The notes beneath the pieces were generated by a model. The model ran no database searches. It was not told the origin of the DNA and saw only the letters and a program-made list of their open reading frames with translations. From assembly GCA_012861695.1 (NCBI GenBank), contig JAAOOA010000144.1, positions 186,001 through 250,000 on the forward strand: 64,000 nucleotides of DNA, given 5' to 3'. The stretch's first letter is position 1. Every line of letters starts with the position of its first letter. Both the position numbers and the translations under genes were made by a program. Of the stretch, positions 11,560 through 23,275 are shown piece by piece. This stretch comes from Trematomus loennbergii. Lineage: Eukaryota > Chordata > Actinopteri > Perciformes > Nototheniidae.

Positions 11560-11737
11560 GTACCCCCCCCCCCTCTAGGGCCGACTCCTGATGGCCCAGG
11601 CCGATCATAAAAATCCTGAATCAGAGTTTTGTCAACAATGAACCTCGCAGGAACCCAGCACCTTTCCTCGAGACCATAACCCTTCCAATCCACCAGGAAT
11701 TGCTTGCCCCGACCCCTATTGCGGACCTCCAGCAACT
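11139..11737 (-). mobile_element. 3' end of a Ty3/gypsy retrotransposon (chromodomain, PPT and LTR)
   Basis: On the minus strand, 11737-11577 encodes the tail of an integrase: a chromodomain-like stretch ([19 protein letters not shown]) followed by a proline/glycine-rich end. This matches the C-terminus of chromodomain-bearing Ty3/gypsy polymerases, where it guides integration. A G-rich purine tract comes next, then an LTR. Everything upstream of the chromodomain is missing. It sits inside the composite insertion at 10296-12722. Confidence 0.82.
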
Positions 11738-12091
11738 ATAAATGAACCAAAAATAAATAAATAAAAAACTTTCTTCTTTTCATATTTGATATGGTATGTT
11801 ATTGGTTATGGCCATGTGCTTATGATTATTGAAATGTATACAGTTCTGTTTCATATGGGTGTTTCCATAGATCTAGTCTCTTTATTTTCCCCTCAAAGAT
11901 CAGATTGATGCATTTAACTCCAAAATAAAATAAAAAATCTTACCGGGGGAGCATGCCCCCGACCCCCCTAGAGGTTTTGAGGTCCACCCCCACTTAAAAT
12001 AAGTTCACATGGATAGGTTCCCAAATACATTTGCACATTTTTTTAAATAGTAACCCCTGTCCATATTTGTATTATTGGGTAGTAGATTTAA

Positions 12092-12580
12092 AGGGGACCT
12101 ATCATGCAAAATGCACTTGTGTACGTCTTTTATACATGAATATGTGTCCCCGGTGTTCCAGGGAACTCACCAAGTGTCAGAAAACACAACCCTCTCTATT
12201 TTCCTCCATACCCAAATCTCTAAAAAAGGGGCTGCAACGGATCTGATAAAAACTGATCCAGATTTGAACACTGTCCTGACGTCAGGACGGTGGCGCTACG
12301 GCTATTGGGCCAACTCCACCAATCAGGAGGAGACAGCCACGGCATTGCCGTTCGAAAGCGCTGGAGAGGCTGTAGTCCATATGCCAGGCCTCTAGATGGT
12401 GCTGTTGCTCACAGAATCAACCCTTGCTAAAACAGGGGTAAAAAAGTGCAAATTGAGCGAAATGAGGCATGGCTAAAATGCATGATCTGTTTGGTATTTT
12501 GAAAAAAAAAAAAGATAAATATGCCTTATATAGGGATGGTCCTACACTATATTATTAAAATATAGCATGATAGGTCCACT
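12092..12580. mobile_element. TTAA-flanked MITE (piggyBac-like)
   Basis: It begins AGGGGACCTATCATGC and ends GCATGATAGGTCCACT, near-perfect inverted ends of 16 bp, directly inside TTAA on each side. TTAA target duplication points to the piggyBac superfamily. No transposase is encoded. A related start, CTCCTATCATGC, occurs at 32739. Confidence 0.7.
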
Positions 12581-13052
12581 TTAAACTATAGGGTTATCAC
12601 TATGGGCAGCAACGCTGTAAATATTCACAAATAAATCCAGCAAAATGGCACAAAAAAAAACTGGTAGTGGCCTGGCTGGGTGTATAATTCCCGGCCTGAC
12701 TTGTTGTCCCAGTCCGGCCCTGCCACAAAGGATGTTTTATAACCTGCCTGGTATGTACGCTTCAAAGATAAATACATAAAAACACCTCAGTCACGTTGAT
12801 CCGAGCTGTCAGTCCGGTTTTTACATTTCCTCCCAGCACTAAGGATGCTTACTCAGATTACAATCAAACTGCTGCCAAAACAATTCACCTTTACAAGGAA
12901 GTCTTTCTTGAAAAACATTCTCCACAGCTCTGTCCTGATGAACTGAGTTTTTGGAAACAAAGCTCCATGGTAAGGCAGGGTGACGTCTTGATTATATTTA
13001 TCCCAAATGTAAAATCCCAGATTTCCAAAAAGCATTTAAATCATATTCTCAC

Positions 13053-13190
13053 CTGTTGAATTCCCTTCAGGTCAATTTAGACGCCTTGATGTGTGGCGGA
13101 AACTCTGCTCATTTCTTCCTCATCATTCCTGTGTCTGCCTGCATCTGATCTGAGGACGCCGTCACTCCCTCATAACTTCAGAGCATCAAA
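13053..13190 (-). other. Candidate 5' non-coding exon upstream of the left NLR gene
   Basis: On the minus strand a conserved stretch containing ATGAGCAGAGTTTCC ends at TTCAACAG|gtgagaat. All three frames are closed before the donor, so it would be 5' UTR. Versions ending at the same donor occur at 14972, 17693, 43823, 45890 and 48608. The start is not defined; use as a real exon is inferred from position and donor conservation only. Confidence 0.3.
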
Positions 13191-14112
13191 ACACATGAGT
13201 CACAAGAAACCTGTCCAACAAGCACAAGAAAACAGTCAACTTGAGAGAGGATGTAGTTCTACTAGCTGTCCACTAGATGGTGGTAACTGATCATCTAATG
13301 AAATAAAGCTCAGCACTAATTTACAAATGTTATCTCTGACAGTTGACATGGTCTCATTAGCATCCTAGTGTAGCTGTGATGAAGAGTTTCCACAGACGTA
13401 CAGTATTGACTGATCTCCGTCCTCTCTGCGGACGCCTGAAGACACAGATCTGTTCTTTTATTAGGATTCTTTCCAGGTTAAAGTCAAGAAAATCGTAACT
13501 ATGGTTCCTGCACCAATAACAAAATTAATCAATGTTATTTATAATCGCACTTTTCAACTCAAAGTGCTATAGAGTAAAAAGATCTGAATAAAAACATTTA
13601 AACAGTAGACAGGGCAACAAGAGGATGGTTAAAGTTTGGCCAAATTGGAAATTGTTATTTTAAGTATTTATTTATGAACAAATCATTTTTGGATGAAGTT
13701 TAAGTGAACATTTTTGATCAAACACAATGATGATTTGTGACCTACATGTTCTGATATTCACACTTAAACATTATCAGTCAAACACAAGACATCAAATGAT
13801 AATAAACAACAGGACTGATCACCGTGGAATTCCCCTGGAAACAAACGTCAGAAAGAACAACAGAGCCGACTGAGCCGCCTGCCAGCGTCTTGGCCAAATA
13901 GTTGTGTCGCACACACATTGCAGTGACAACAGCAAGTTATCAAGTACTTTCTGCTCATACCGTCAGATGATATAACTGGCCTTTTAGAATGGCCACGTTA
14001 AATACTGGATTCTGATTGGTGGGTCTGTTATCTCTGTATAGTAGTTAGTTGCTAAGGATGCTCTGATCAAGGGACCCTGTGCTGTCATATCGATCCGGTC
14101 AGTTTAACTTAG

Positions 14113-15115
14113 TTTAAAGACATTTGAACTGTCAGAAAACACCATGGAATACTTTGAGAATGTGATATTTTAAAGTAAATAAACAGAGAAGAAGAACACT
14201 AGTGTTTAAAGGGAATGGGCTCTGGCTGTATTTAGAGACTGGTTGATGGGAAATACAATTTAAACAGACTTGGACAGTTACTGGAAACCTGGATCAGTTC
14301 TGCTGTCATTTGAAGTTACGATGCTGCAGTTCAGACGCTGATACTAGAACAGAAGACGGACCCCTCCTCTAACACATCTCATGCTATCACAAACATCCCA
14401 TCAGAAAACTCAATGCTCCATCAAACAGTTTCAGATACAAAGTCCAGCTAACATGAGACTCCTCTGGAGCGTCTCTGACTGCAGTATCAGTAAAGACATG
14501 AAGACCCTAAACACAGTGAATGTGGAGAGACCACAAAGAGGTTTTACATCATTCCTGGTATGTTTACTCTTCAAAGATTAAAATAAATAAAGCACCTCAG
14601 TCACGTGGATCCGGGTCTGACACTCCCTCACAGCACTGATGATCTCAGATTACAACCTGCTGCCAAGAACTGGCACCATTACAAGGAAGTCTTTTTAAAA
14701 TTATTCTTTAACTCAAAGGGAAATTATCCACAATACTTTATATATATATAGAATCAGCATCAAGAAACATCAGTCCTGTCCAGTTAAACAGTGATACAGA
14801 ACAATGTGATCAAAGTGATCCTGATGATCAAACATCTACAGATTCCTCTGGTAGGATTCTCATCAATGAACTGAGTTTTAGTCAACACAACTCTGTGGTT
14901 AGCTTAGGTAACTACTTGGTTTTATTTATCCCCAAATGTATAATCCCACATTTTGAAAATCATATTCTCACCTTTTGAATGTCCTTCAGGTCAATTTAGA
15001 CGCCTGCATTTGTGGAAGAAACTCTGCTCATGTCATCCTCATCAGTCCTGTGTCTGCGTGCATCTGATCTGAGGACGCAGTCACTCCCTCATAACTTCAG
15101 AGTGTAACAACACAT
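14113..15115. repeat. Internal tandem module, first unit (copy A)
   Basis: The module starts TTTAAAGACATTTGAACTGTC and runs to the sequence around CTCATAACTTCAGAG. It repeats at 16829-17815 in this copy, and at 45027 and 47744 in copy B. It is non-coding except for the possible 5' exon end at 14972. Confidence 0.8.
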
Positions 15116-15606
15116 CAGAGTCACGTGAGAACAGGTCCAACAAGAGCAAGAAACCAGTGAGAGGTGATGTAGTTCTACTAGCTGTCCACTAGATGGGGCT
15201 AACTGAAAATCTAATGAAACACAGTCAGCAGCGACATTGAGATGTGATGAAGCAGCCGTGTTGATCATGTGTGTATCTGTCTGATTAGAACGTATAGGTT
15301 TCTTTTAAACACACCTGCTAGCAAAAACATCAGCAACAATAAATAGCTCTAACACCATTTACGACTCATTCAGGTTAGGACATGTTACTGCTACCTGTTG
15401 GGAGAAATAGCTTGTGAAAGAAGAACAGATGGTGAACTTTAAATGCTCACTCAGCATGATAACATGTTCCATTACACTCCACTCTTCTGATCATATTACA
15501 TATTGATCACAAATATAGAAGTACTACATTTTATCGTTGGCATTCAAAATTCACAAGGATTCAATTTAATACATCACAGTGTATGAGAGAAGACAAAAAC
15601 ATTATG

Positions 15607-16420
15607 CTATATTATAGTCACTGGGATATATGAGCAATTTAATACATCACATGATAGAAGAAAAAAAAACATGTGCCATATTGCAGTCACTGGGATGAGC
15701 AAGCTATGTGAAGGAAATAAAACAAAATATATGTATGCATTTGTTTCATCATCAGTCAGAACTGGAAGAGGATGAGGAGGAGACTTCAACATGTCAGCTT
15801 CAGTCTTCAGAGGTTGATAGGCTAACAAAGTGTTTGATACTGATTTGTCAATAGATTTCATAACAAGTCCTCTAACACAGGGAATAATGCAACAGCCACT
15901 CAGAGCCAAACGTCCTATGACAGTGATTAGAGAGGTGATAATAGCTAAAATCACCGCTTTCCATTTAACATGCCATCAAACCAGCCTGTGAGTGAAGTGT
16001 CTAGCCAGAGTGTTCAGCTAACTCTGAGTGACTGAAGCCCTGCTGAAGCTTTAGTGACAGATCCATCTAACAGTGTTGTGAGGGATAAATGTACAGCAAG
16101 CATCACGGACAGATCACAAACACCTCCTTCCTCAGCAGGAGCATGCCATTCTGTTCTGCCAGGCCATCAGGGAGGTAGCATCGAACAGTTCAGCTAATCC
16201 TTTGATAGCATCATGAGTCTAATTAACGAAACGTTGCTGATTATAATAAATATAATTTATCATATCAACATTTGTATTAATAGTTACCCAAAAGAAGAGT
16301 GATTAGAGTCCCGCCAATATCTGATTTCTAGCTTTAAACTCCTCTGGCACTGCCAGAGGAACGCTAGGGATAATCTGAGTTCATATATTCAGTGAAACAA
16401 GCAGGGAGTGTCTGATGCGG
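15607..16420 (-). pseudogene. Endogenous retrovirus env remnant (transmembrane subunit), copy A
   Basis: The minus strand encodes about 270 codons resembling the transmembrane subunit of a retroviral envelope. Order on the minus strand: a heptad-like region, a cysteine-rich stretch typical of gammaretrovirus-like TM proteins, a membrane-spanning segment with a CC pair, and a cytoplasmic tail. The last 115 codons (15954-15607) are open. Upstream the reading frame is broken by several stops and frame changes, and the surface subunit, gag and pol are absent. No LTR was recognised. It is a decayed fragment with no coding capacity for a functional envelope as it stands. The family call rests on overall resemblance. 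Confidence 0.72.
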
Positions 16421-16527
16421 TCTAAAAACTCAGATCAACATGACTGCATGTTTGTTTGTTTTTTAATGTTTGAACATAGAAACATAGCAGACGTGATATA
16501 ATACCTGCGTGTAAAGGGCCTTTCTGT

Positions 16528-17215
16528 CTTTACTGATACTGCAGTCAGAGACGCTCCAGTGGAGTCTCATGTTTGCTGGACTTTGTATTTAAAACTGTTT
16601 GATGGAGCATTGACTTTGCTGATGGGATATTTGTGATAGCATGAGATGTGTTAGTGGAGGGGTCCGTCTTCTGTTCTATTATCAGCGTCTGAACTGCAAC
16701 CGTGACTTAAAATGACGGCAGCACTGATCCAGGTTTTCTGTACCTGTCCAAGTCAGAAATAACAGACCAATCAGAATCCAGTACTTAACTTAGTATGTAA
16801 CAAAGACAGTGTTTTCCTCTCATGCAGGTTTAAAGACATTTGAACTGTCAGAAAACACAATGGAATACTTTGAGAATATGATATTTTAAAGTAAATAAAC
16901 AGAGAAGAAGAACACTAGTGTTTAAAGGGAATGGGCTCTGGCTGTATTTAGAGACTGGTTGATGGGAAATACAATTTAAACAGACCTGGACAGTTACTGG
17001 AAACCTGGATCAGTGCTGCTGTCATTTGAAGTTACGATGCTGCAGTTCAGACGCTGATACTAGAACAGAAGACGGACCCTCCACTAACATATCTCATGCT
17101 ATCACAAACATCCCATCAGAAAACTCAATGCTCCATCAAACAGTTTCAGATACAAAGTCCAGCTAACATGAGACTCCACTGGAGCGTCTCTGAATGCAGT
17201 ATCAGTAAAGACATG
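16528..17215. repeat. Inverted repeat pair (about 230-bp arms) in copy A
   Basis: 16528-16760 is the inverse of 16985-17215, and also of 14275-14510; for example GATACTGCAGTCAGAGACGC near 16539 against GCGTCTCTGAATGCAGTATC near 17183. The spacer is about 225 bp. The same arrangement lies at 47443-48130 in copy B. Confidence 0.8.
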
Positions 17216-17815
17216 AAGACCCTAAACACGCAGTGAATGTGGAGAGACCACAAAGAGGTTGTACATCATTCCTGGTATGTTTACTCTTCAAAGATTAAAA
17301 TAAATAAAGCACCTCAGTCACGTGGATCCGGGTTTGACACACCCTCACAGCACTGATGATCTCAGATTACAATCAACCTGCTGCCAAAAACTGGCACCAT
17401 TACAAGGAAGTCTGTTTAAAATCATTCTTTAACTCAAAGGGAAATTCTCCTCAATACTTTATAGATATATAGAATCAGCATCAAGAAACATCAGTCCTGT
17501 CCATTTAAACAGTGATACAGAACAATGTGATCAAAGTGATCCTGATGATCAAACCTCTACAGATTCCTCTGGTAGGATTCTCATCAATGAACTGAGTTTT
17601 AGTCAACACAACTCTGTGGTTAGCTTAGGTAACTACTTGGTTTTATTTATCCCCAAATGTATAATCCCACATTTTGAAAATCATATTCTCACCTTTTGAA
17701 TGTCCTTCAGGTCAATTTAGACGCCTGCATTTGTGGAAGAAACTCTGCTCATGTCATCCTCTTCAGTCCTCAGTCTGCGTGCATCTGATCTGAGGACGCA
17801 GTCACTAGGCTTGTT
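16829..17815. repeat. Internal tandem module, second unit (copy A)
   Basis: A second copy of the module at 14113-15115, collinear over about 1 kb with scattered substitutions. It ends where the sequence GGCTTGTTTGAGATGAGC begins. Confidence 0.8.
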
Positions 17816-17974
17816 TGAGATGAGCTGCGGCTCGCCTCGAAAGTAGACGAGAATAGCCGATCGCAGCCGGGGGAGGTCACAAAAAGCTCGCCTGAAGTCG
17901 GACAGCTCAGAGTCGGCTTCTTCTTCTTCTTCTTCTCTCGGTTTTTTGGCGGATTTCAAACAACTTTAAGGTGC

Positions 17975-18280
17975 ATACCGCCACCTCCGGAGTCGGCTTG
18001 ACTCGGTTGCATTTAAAATGCACACGGCATCTATTGCACGTCTGTCCGTCCTGGGAGAGGGATCCCTCCTCTGTTGCTCTCCCTGAGGTTTCTCCCATTT
18101 CCCCTTTAAACTGTGGGTTTTTCTCTGGAAGTTTTTCCTTGTATGATGTGAAACGTAAGGACAGAGGGTGTCGTATTGTCTTATTGATATTCTGTACAAA
18201 CTGTGAAGTCCACTGAGACAAATGTAACATTTGTGATATTGGGCTATATAAATAAACATTGATTGATTGATTGATTGATA
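17975..18280 (+). mobile_element. Fish retroelement 3' tail with (ATTG)n end, copy A
   Basis: The sequence includes TCCGTCCTGGGAGAGGGATC, TTTTTCCTTGTATGATGTGA and GATATTGGGCTATATAAATA and ends in repeated TTGA units. This conserved 3' region is common in teleost genomes as a LINE or SINE tail. There is no coding sequence. Copy B has it at 48880-49195. Confidence 0.65.
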
Positions 18281-18351
18281 AAGAATGGACAAATGTGTTT
18301 AATCGTTAATGTCAGATATGTACTAAGTAAATACATTTGTTCCTGCTCAAG

Positions 18352-18445
18352 ATTAGATTCAACTTTATTGTTATTGGACAGATTACAGGTACTGAGACAA
18401 CGAAATGCAGTTTAGCTTCTAACCAGGGGTGCATAAAGCAGTAAA
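18352..18445 (-). mobile_element. LINE/SINE 3' tail, reverse orientation, copy A
   Basis: ATTCAACTTTATTGTTATTG and GAGACAACGAAATGCAGTTT are typical of a widespread fish non-LTR retroelement 3' end, here inverted. The copy B partner is at 49262-49350. Confidence 0.6.
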
Positions 18446-18771
18446 GTGAAAAGTAATGTACACAATCTACAGAATCAAATATAGAATGAATTGAATGATG
18501 AAAAAACAGTGAGGGATATGAATACACTATACACAGTAGCCTGTGAGCAGTATGAACAGTATGAACAGTGTGTTGTATGAATATGCTAAGATATATAAAG
18601 TATGACAACGGTAAGCAGTGCAAGTATATAGATATTAATTTAATGATGATAAACATTGTGGAACAATGATGAAAAATGTGAATGGAAGTGGCGACGTAAA
18701 ACTGACACAAAACAACAACACACTTTTGCCGAGCCAATGGAGAGTTTCATCTCCAACACGGGGTAAAAGCT

Positions 18772-19218
18772 CAGCACTCTGCTGTCATTTGAAACATGTT
18801 CCCCCACTGTTCAACACACCTTTACCCACGTTTTGAGCACTATTTCCTGGGTCAATGTGTCCTCTTTCGCCCCCCCTGGGTGTGTGTGAGACAAGTGAAC
18901 TGAGTCAGTCTGCCAACAAGCAGCACTCTGCTGTCATTTGAAACATGTTCCCCCACTGTTCAACACACCTTTACCCACGTTTTGAGCACTATTTCCTGGG
19001 TCAATGTGTCCTCTTTCGCCCCCCCTGGGTGTGTGTGAGACAAGTGAACTGAGTCAGCCTGCCAACAAGCAGCACTCTGCTGTCATTTGAAACTAGTTCC
19101 CCCACTGTTCAACACACCTTTACCCACGTTTTGAGCACTATTTCCTGGGTCAATGTGTCCTCTTTCACCCCCCCTGGGTGTGTGTGAGACAAGTGAACTG
19201 AGTCAGCCTGCCAACAAG
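18772..19218 (+). repeat. 149-bp minisatellite, copy A (three full units)
   Basis: Units start CAGCACTCTGCTGTCATTTG at 18772, 18921 and 19070, each 149 bp, and a partial unit starts at 19219. Later copies near 19674-19760 are separated from these by a different 400-bp stretch with its own repeat (TTATGCGCCCTGGAGGTAT at about 19278 and 19538). The open frames across it are a by-product of the repeat. Confidence 0.93.
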
Positions 19219-19344
19219 CAGCACTCTGCTGTCATTTGAAACATGCCCCCCACTTTTCAACACACTTTTTACCCATGTTATGCGCCCTGGAGGTATCAGA
19301 CTATTTTAAACAACTTTTCCCCGCCTTTCAAACACTTATTCCGG

Positions 19345-19469
19345 GTTTTAGTCAGTCATTTTGCACGATATCATTTAACATTGAGGCTCTCCTGAAAATG
19401 CACATATTCTGTGCATTTTCAGGAGAGCGTCAATGTTAAATGATATCGTGCAAAATGACTGGCTAAAAC
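19345..19469. repeat. Long hairpin: 60-bp arms, 5-bp loop
   Basis: Arms 19345-19404 and 19410-19469 match at 58 of 60 positions around the loop TATTC, with tip TGCACA/TGTGCA. It lies inside the minisatellite zone of copy A. Copy B has no equivalent. Confidence 0.95.
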
Positions 19470-20351
19470 TCTCTTCCAGACATTTAAAAATACTTTCCCC
19501 GACCATTTAAACATTATTTCTGGCTTGTAAAGTGCAGTTATGCGCCCTGGAGGTATTATACTATTTCAAACAACTTTTCCCCGAATTTCAAACACTTATT
19601 CCTGGGTACAAGTGTTATCTTTCCCCCCTGGGTGTGTGTGAGACAAGTGAACTGAGTCAGCCTGCCAACAAGCAGCAGTCTGCTGTCATTTGAAACATGT
19701 TCACCCACTTTTCAACACACTTTTACCCACGTTTTGAGCACTATTTCCTGGGTTGAAAAGACATGTGCTGTAGCCTGGTTCTCTCCCAGTACTGGGTACT
19801 AGTTAATGCCACTATCACCACCACATTTAAACCAGATGAACTGGTAGTTATCCGGGGTGCTGCAGAGTCATTTTCAGGCTCCTCTCCACAATTGTCCCCC
19901 TATAATGATTTTAAATAATTATTTTTGCATTGAAATGCATTTATTCTGTCATTTATATGGTTCCCCAACACAATGCACATAGTCTGGAGCTCACTGGGGC
20001 CCTGCATATAATTTAATCAGGCGTTTTAACATTTTTTCCCATGAAAATGATTTTTAATCACTAATCCGCCGTCTGTCTGAGAAACACAAACACAGGACGG
20101 TAGATCCACGTGTTAGACATCTATGATCTAAAGTAACTAGCTTTATAATGTATAGAGCTGCAGGGAGGTCGTATTTCTGCGTTGGTCCCTGAAGGCAGCA
20201 TCTCCCTCGTCCAATGGGATTTCTCCATGTGATTTTGGATTATGTCAGAAAACAATCTCTGTTTCAAACAAACGTTTATGATACTTACACGTTTAGTTCA
20301 GCAGGATAATCTCCACATATTAACACCACTTTATGATTTCTGAAGTAAAAA

Positions 20352-20645
20352 GCTAATGTTGGGCTATAAAGGAACTACAGCACGGTCACATGACTTCACG
20401 TCATCGCCGCTAAGCTAAAGGAGCTAATGTTGGGCTATAAAGGCACTACAGCACGGTCACATGACTTCATGTCACCACCGCTAAGCTAAAGGCGGCTAAT
20501 GTTGGGCTATAAAGGAACTACAGCACGGTCACATGACTTCAAGTCACCACCGCTAAGCTAAAGGCGGCTAATGTTGGGATATAAAGGAACTACAGCACGG
20601 TCACATGACTTCACGTCACCACCGCTAAGCTAAAGGTGGCTAATG
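20352..20645 (+). repeat. 72-bp tandem repeat, four units, copy A
   Basis: Units start GCTAATGTTGGGCTATAAAG at 20352, 20423, 20495 and 20567, and a last start is at 20639. Each holds CAGCACGGTCACATGACTTC. Copy B has one unit fewer. Confidence 0.92.
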
Positions 20646-21059
20646 TTGGCCGTGATGACGTTTAGTCGTCTCATTTAGACACTTATTAGCAACCCCCGTT
20701 TTTAGATTCACCAATATGGTATTTACTGACATGTTTAGACTCTGATTCTCTAAAAACAAATAAAATAATCATAGATTTCATTTCCTCCAAGAAAATATGT
20801 TTCCCAAAGTCATTTTCTATCCTCCAAATGCACATCTGTGTAATTTCTTACTTGGTGTGGAAGGTCTTAAGACTCGTAAAACACTAAAAACACAGATTAG
20901 AATCAAAAATATATTTGTTTGGCTATTTGAGATATTCCATTTCGACCTGCGGCGTAGTGTTGTTATTGTAAGCAATTTGAATACATTCATAATAAAAGTA
21001 AACATATTTAGTTGTTGGGTTTAAAAGATGATTTAAAGTTCATATTAATGTAAACAAAG

Positions 21060-21252
21060 TCACTTCGTACTGCACTATTCCACATCATCACTTTATTTTA
21101 TAACTATTATTCTTTTGTATTGCTCTTGCTCTTATTGTTATTATGTTATTATGTTGCATTGTTGGAGAAGCCTGTGACATAAGATTTTCATCTACATAAT
21201 TACTCTGTAGCTATGTCAGATTGACAATAAAGAACCTTGAACCTTGAACCTT
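21060..21252 (+). mobile_element. Non-LTR retroelement 3' tail ending (CCTTGAA)n, copy A
   Basis: It contains AGATTTTCATCTACATAATT and GACAATAAAGAACC, then a short 7-bp repeat (TTGAACC). This is the usual look of a LINE or SINE 3' end. Copy B has it at about 54590-54775. Confidence 0.55.
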
Positions 21253-23275
21253 TATGATAATAAAAAATATTGATGATTGCAACTTTATTCTTTTTTAACT
21301 CTACTCTTTTCCTCATCTCTGTCAGAATCTATAAAAGCTGTTTTTTTTTCTCAGAAATGCAAATGAGCGACTCTTGCTGGAGGTGAAATTAGCATCTTTG
21401 ATTAAAAAATTAGCAGCAAACAAACAACACAAAGCATACGAACGATTAAAGGAAAAACATCCCGCAGGCGGAGCAGGAATCTTTGTATCTGGATTTAATT
21501 ATCAAACATAATTTACACATCTCAAATATGTGTCTCTGTGATTCTGCTGGGGGGTAATTAATAACCAATATTCTCACTTCAAATCCGGACTCTGATCGCT
21601 CCTCTGGAGAAAACTCTGTTACGGAAAACATCGATTCATTTCATCATCGCTCTTTTACTTTCTACATTTTCAGGACATAATTTCTCATCTCCCAAACAAA
21701 GACCTTCAGGTGTTATTCTGGTAGATTTACGTCACATTTTTTACACTCAATACTCCCTGGATTAACGGTCTGTGTGTTTACAGTGGCAGCGAATATTCAG
21801 AAATACATTGAGATGTAAAACTTGACAATACGGTTTATTTAGAGATTGTGTGCCAGAGAAGAGACATTAAACCCAGCAGCTTAATAATACAACTGTACAC
21901 TAACAGATCTGTGAAAAGAGCAATTAAACAACTACAAGAAACAGAGACGGTCACATAATGAATGGAAACAACTGAACAGCAGCAGGATTGAAACGTGCAA
22001 AAAGACGTAGTGGCAGAAAACGGATTTGCTTGTTAAATATTGCACATTGTTATTGATCGTGCACGTGATATAAAGCAGAAAGTAGGAAGTGTCTATGATG
22101 ATATTTATATTGCACAGTGAGTGGTGGTGTGTTCCCAGTTCTCTTTACTGAAGGGTGAGGAGTTATAAATGGAGACCACTGGAGACCCCCGAAACATCTG
22201 CAGACGTTGAAGGCCCTGAGTGTCCTGAGGAAAAACAGGCGACTCTGACCTTTCCTTTAAAGGCCATCAGGGTTTTTATTCCAGTCCAGTTTCTGAGTAT
22301 TTCGCTTATACATCAAACGTCCCAAACTTTCTAAATGTTGACTTTTTTCTCCCAAAATGTTGACCTTACTCTTTAATATTACTAAATATTACGTTAAAAA
22401 TGATCTCTGAGATGTTTGACGTTCAGTGGGATGATGATGACGTTCTCCCTCCATACAATTACAACTTCTTTCTGTAAAATGTTCTAATGTAATTGACCCT
22501 ACTTCCATGAAAATATAGTTTTTTGTCTAAATATTTAAAATAACGGTCAGATTGTTACGTCTTTATCTCACGCTCATTAAAACACACTTTATCACTAAAA
22601 ACATGCAGAAAATGATTTTTTATGGCAGTACTTTCTGATTTATGGGCGATTCAGGGCGATATCCAAATCTGTAAAAACCTTTGACTCTAATATCCACATC
22701 TCACTCTCAGTCTCTAGTTTTGGGGAAATGCCGTTACATTTTTAATAAATGAAGCCACTGTGAGTAAAACTGCTCAGACATACTGAAGACTTGGATTCAG
22801 CCCAAAACACTTGAAAAGAGTTTCACCTGAAGTCCATTTAAAACTGCCTTCGCTTCTTTTAAAATAATTTACAGTTAACGAAATGATATAGTGAAAGTAC
22901 AAATAAATTGTTGATAACGGTAAATTATTTATATCTAATTATATAAGTGTAGATTCATTCTGAAATGTCAAAGCTAATTCTGCTTTCAACTCAAGGGATG
23001 GCTTCACACACACCTCGTTATCTCTTTTAAGAAACCTCTTTAAATCAACTGTTAGAAAACATCTTCAGAGGGTTTGCTTTCACTCTTCTTAAGTCTGTGC
23101 ACAAGTGCTGTAAACATCTCAGTATCATGTATTTAAAATGTGAACATACTCCTGTAGTAAACACCCTCACTGTAACCAGGTGTTGTTGTTCATTTATAGA
23201 GATCATGTCTACTGACACTCTGTTTTTATTTGTATGTCTCTGCTGACCTCTAGTGGTCAAACTAACACACACACA

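Larger units (their letters stand above)
10296..12722. mobile_element. Composite 2.4-kb insertion with hAT-like ends
   Basis: The left end reads CCCGGACTGGACA and the right end inverts to CAGGGCCGGACTGGGACA, so the termini are imperfect inverted repeats. CCACAA repeats on both sides (10290-10295 and 12723-12728). Copy B shows the filled-in sequence GACCACAAGGATG at 43397, an empty site. The element itself was hit by a MITE (10777), a Ty3/gypsy fragment (11139) and a TTAA-flanked element (12092). Confidence 0.75.

Noticed and set aside
11535..11735. Chromodomain ORF as a host gene
   Set aside because: It is followed by a polypurine tract and an LTR with TG...CA ends, so it is the end of a Ty3/gypsy polyprotein.
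15607..15954. 115-codon minus-strand ORF as a host membrane protein
   Set aside because: It is the tail of a broken retroviral env fragment that continues upstream with stops and frame changes.
17717..18292. Minus-strand ORFs around 17717-18292 and 48685-49203
   Set aside because: They overlap a retroelement 3' tail and a (TTC)n stretch, and the frames differ between the two copies because of one-base indels.
18772..19760. CRISPR-like array
   Set aside because: The units are adjacent 149-bp repeats with no unique spacers, in eukaryotic DNA.
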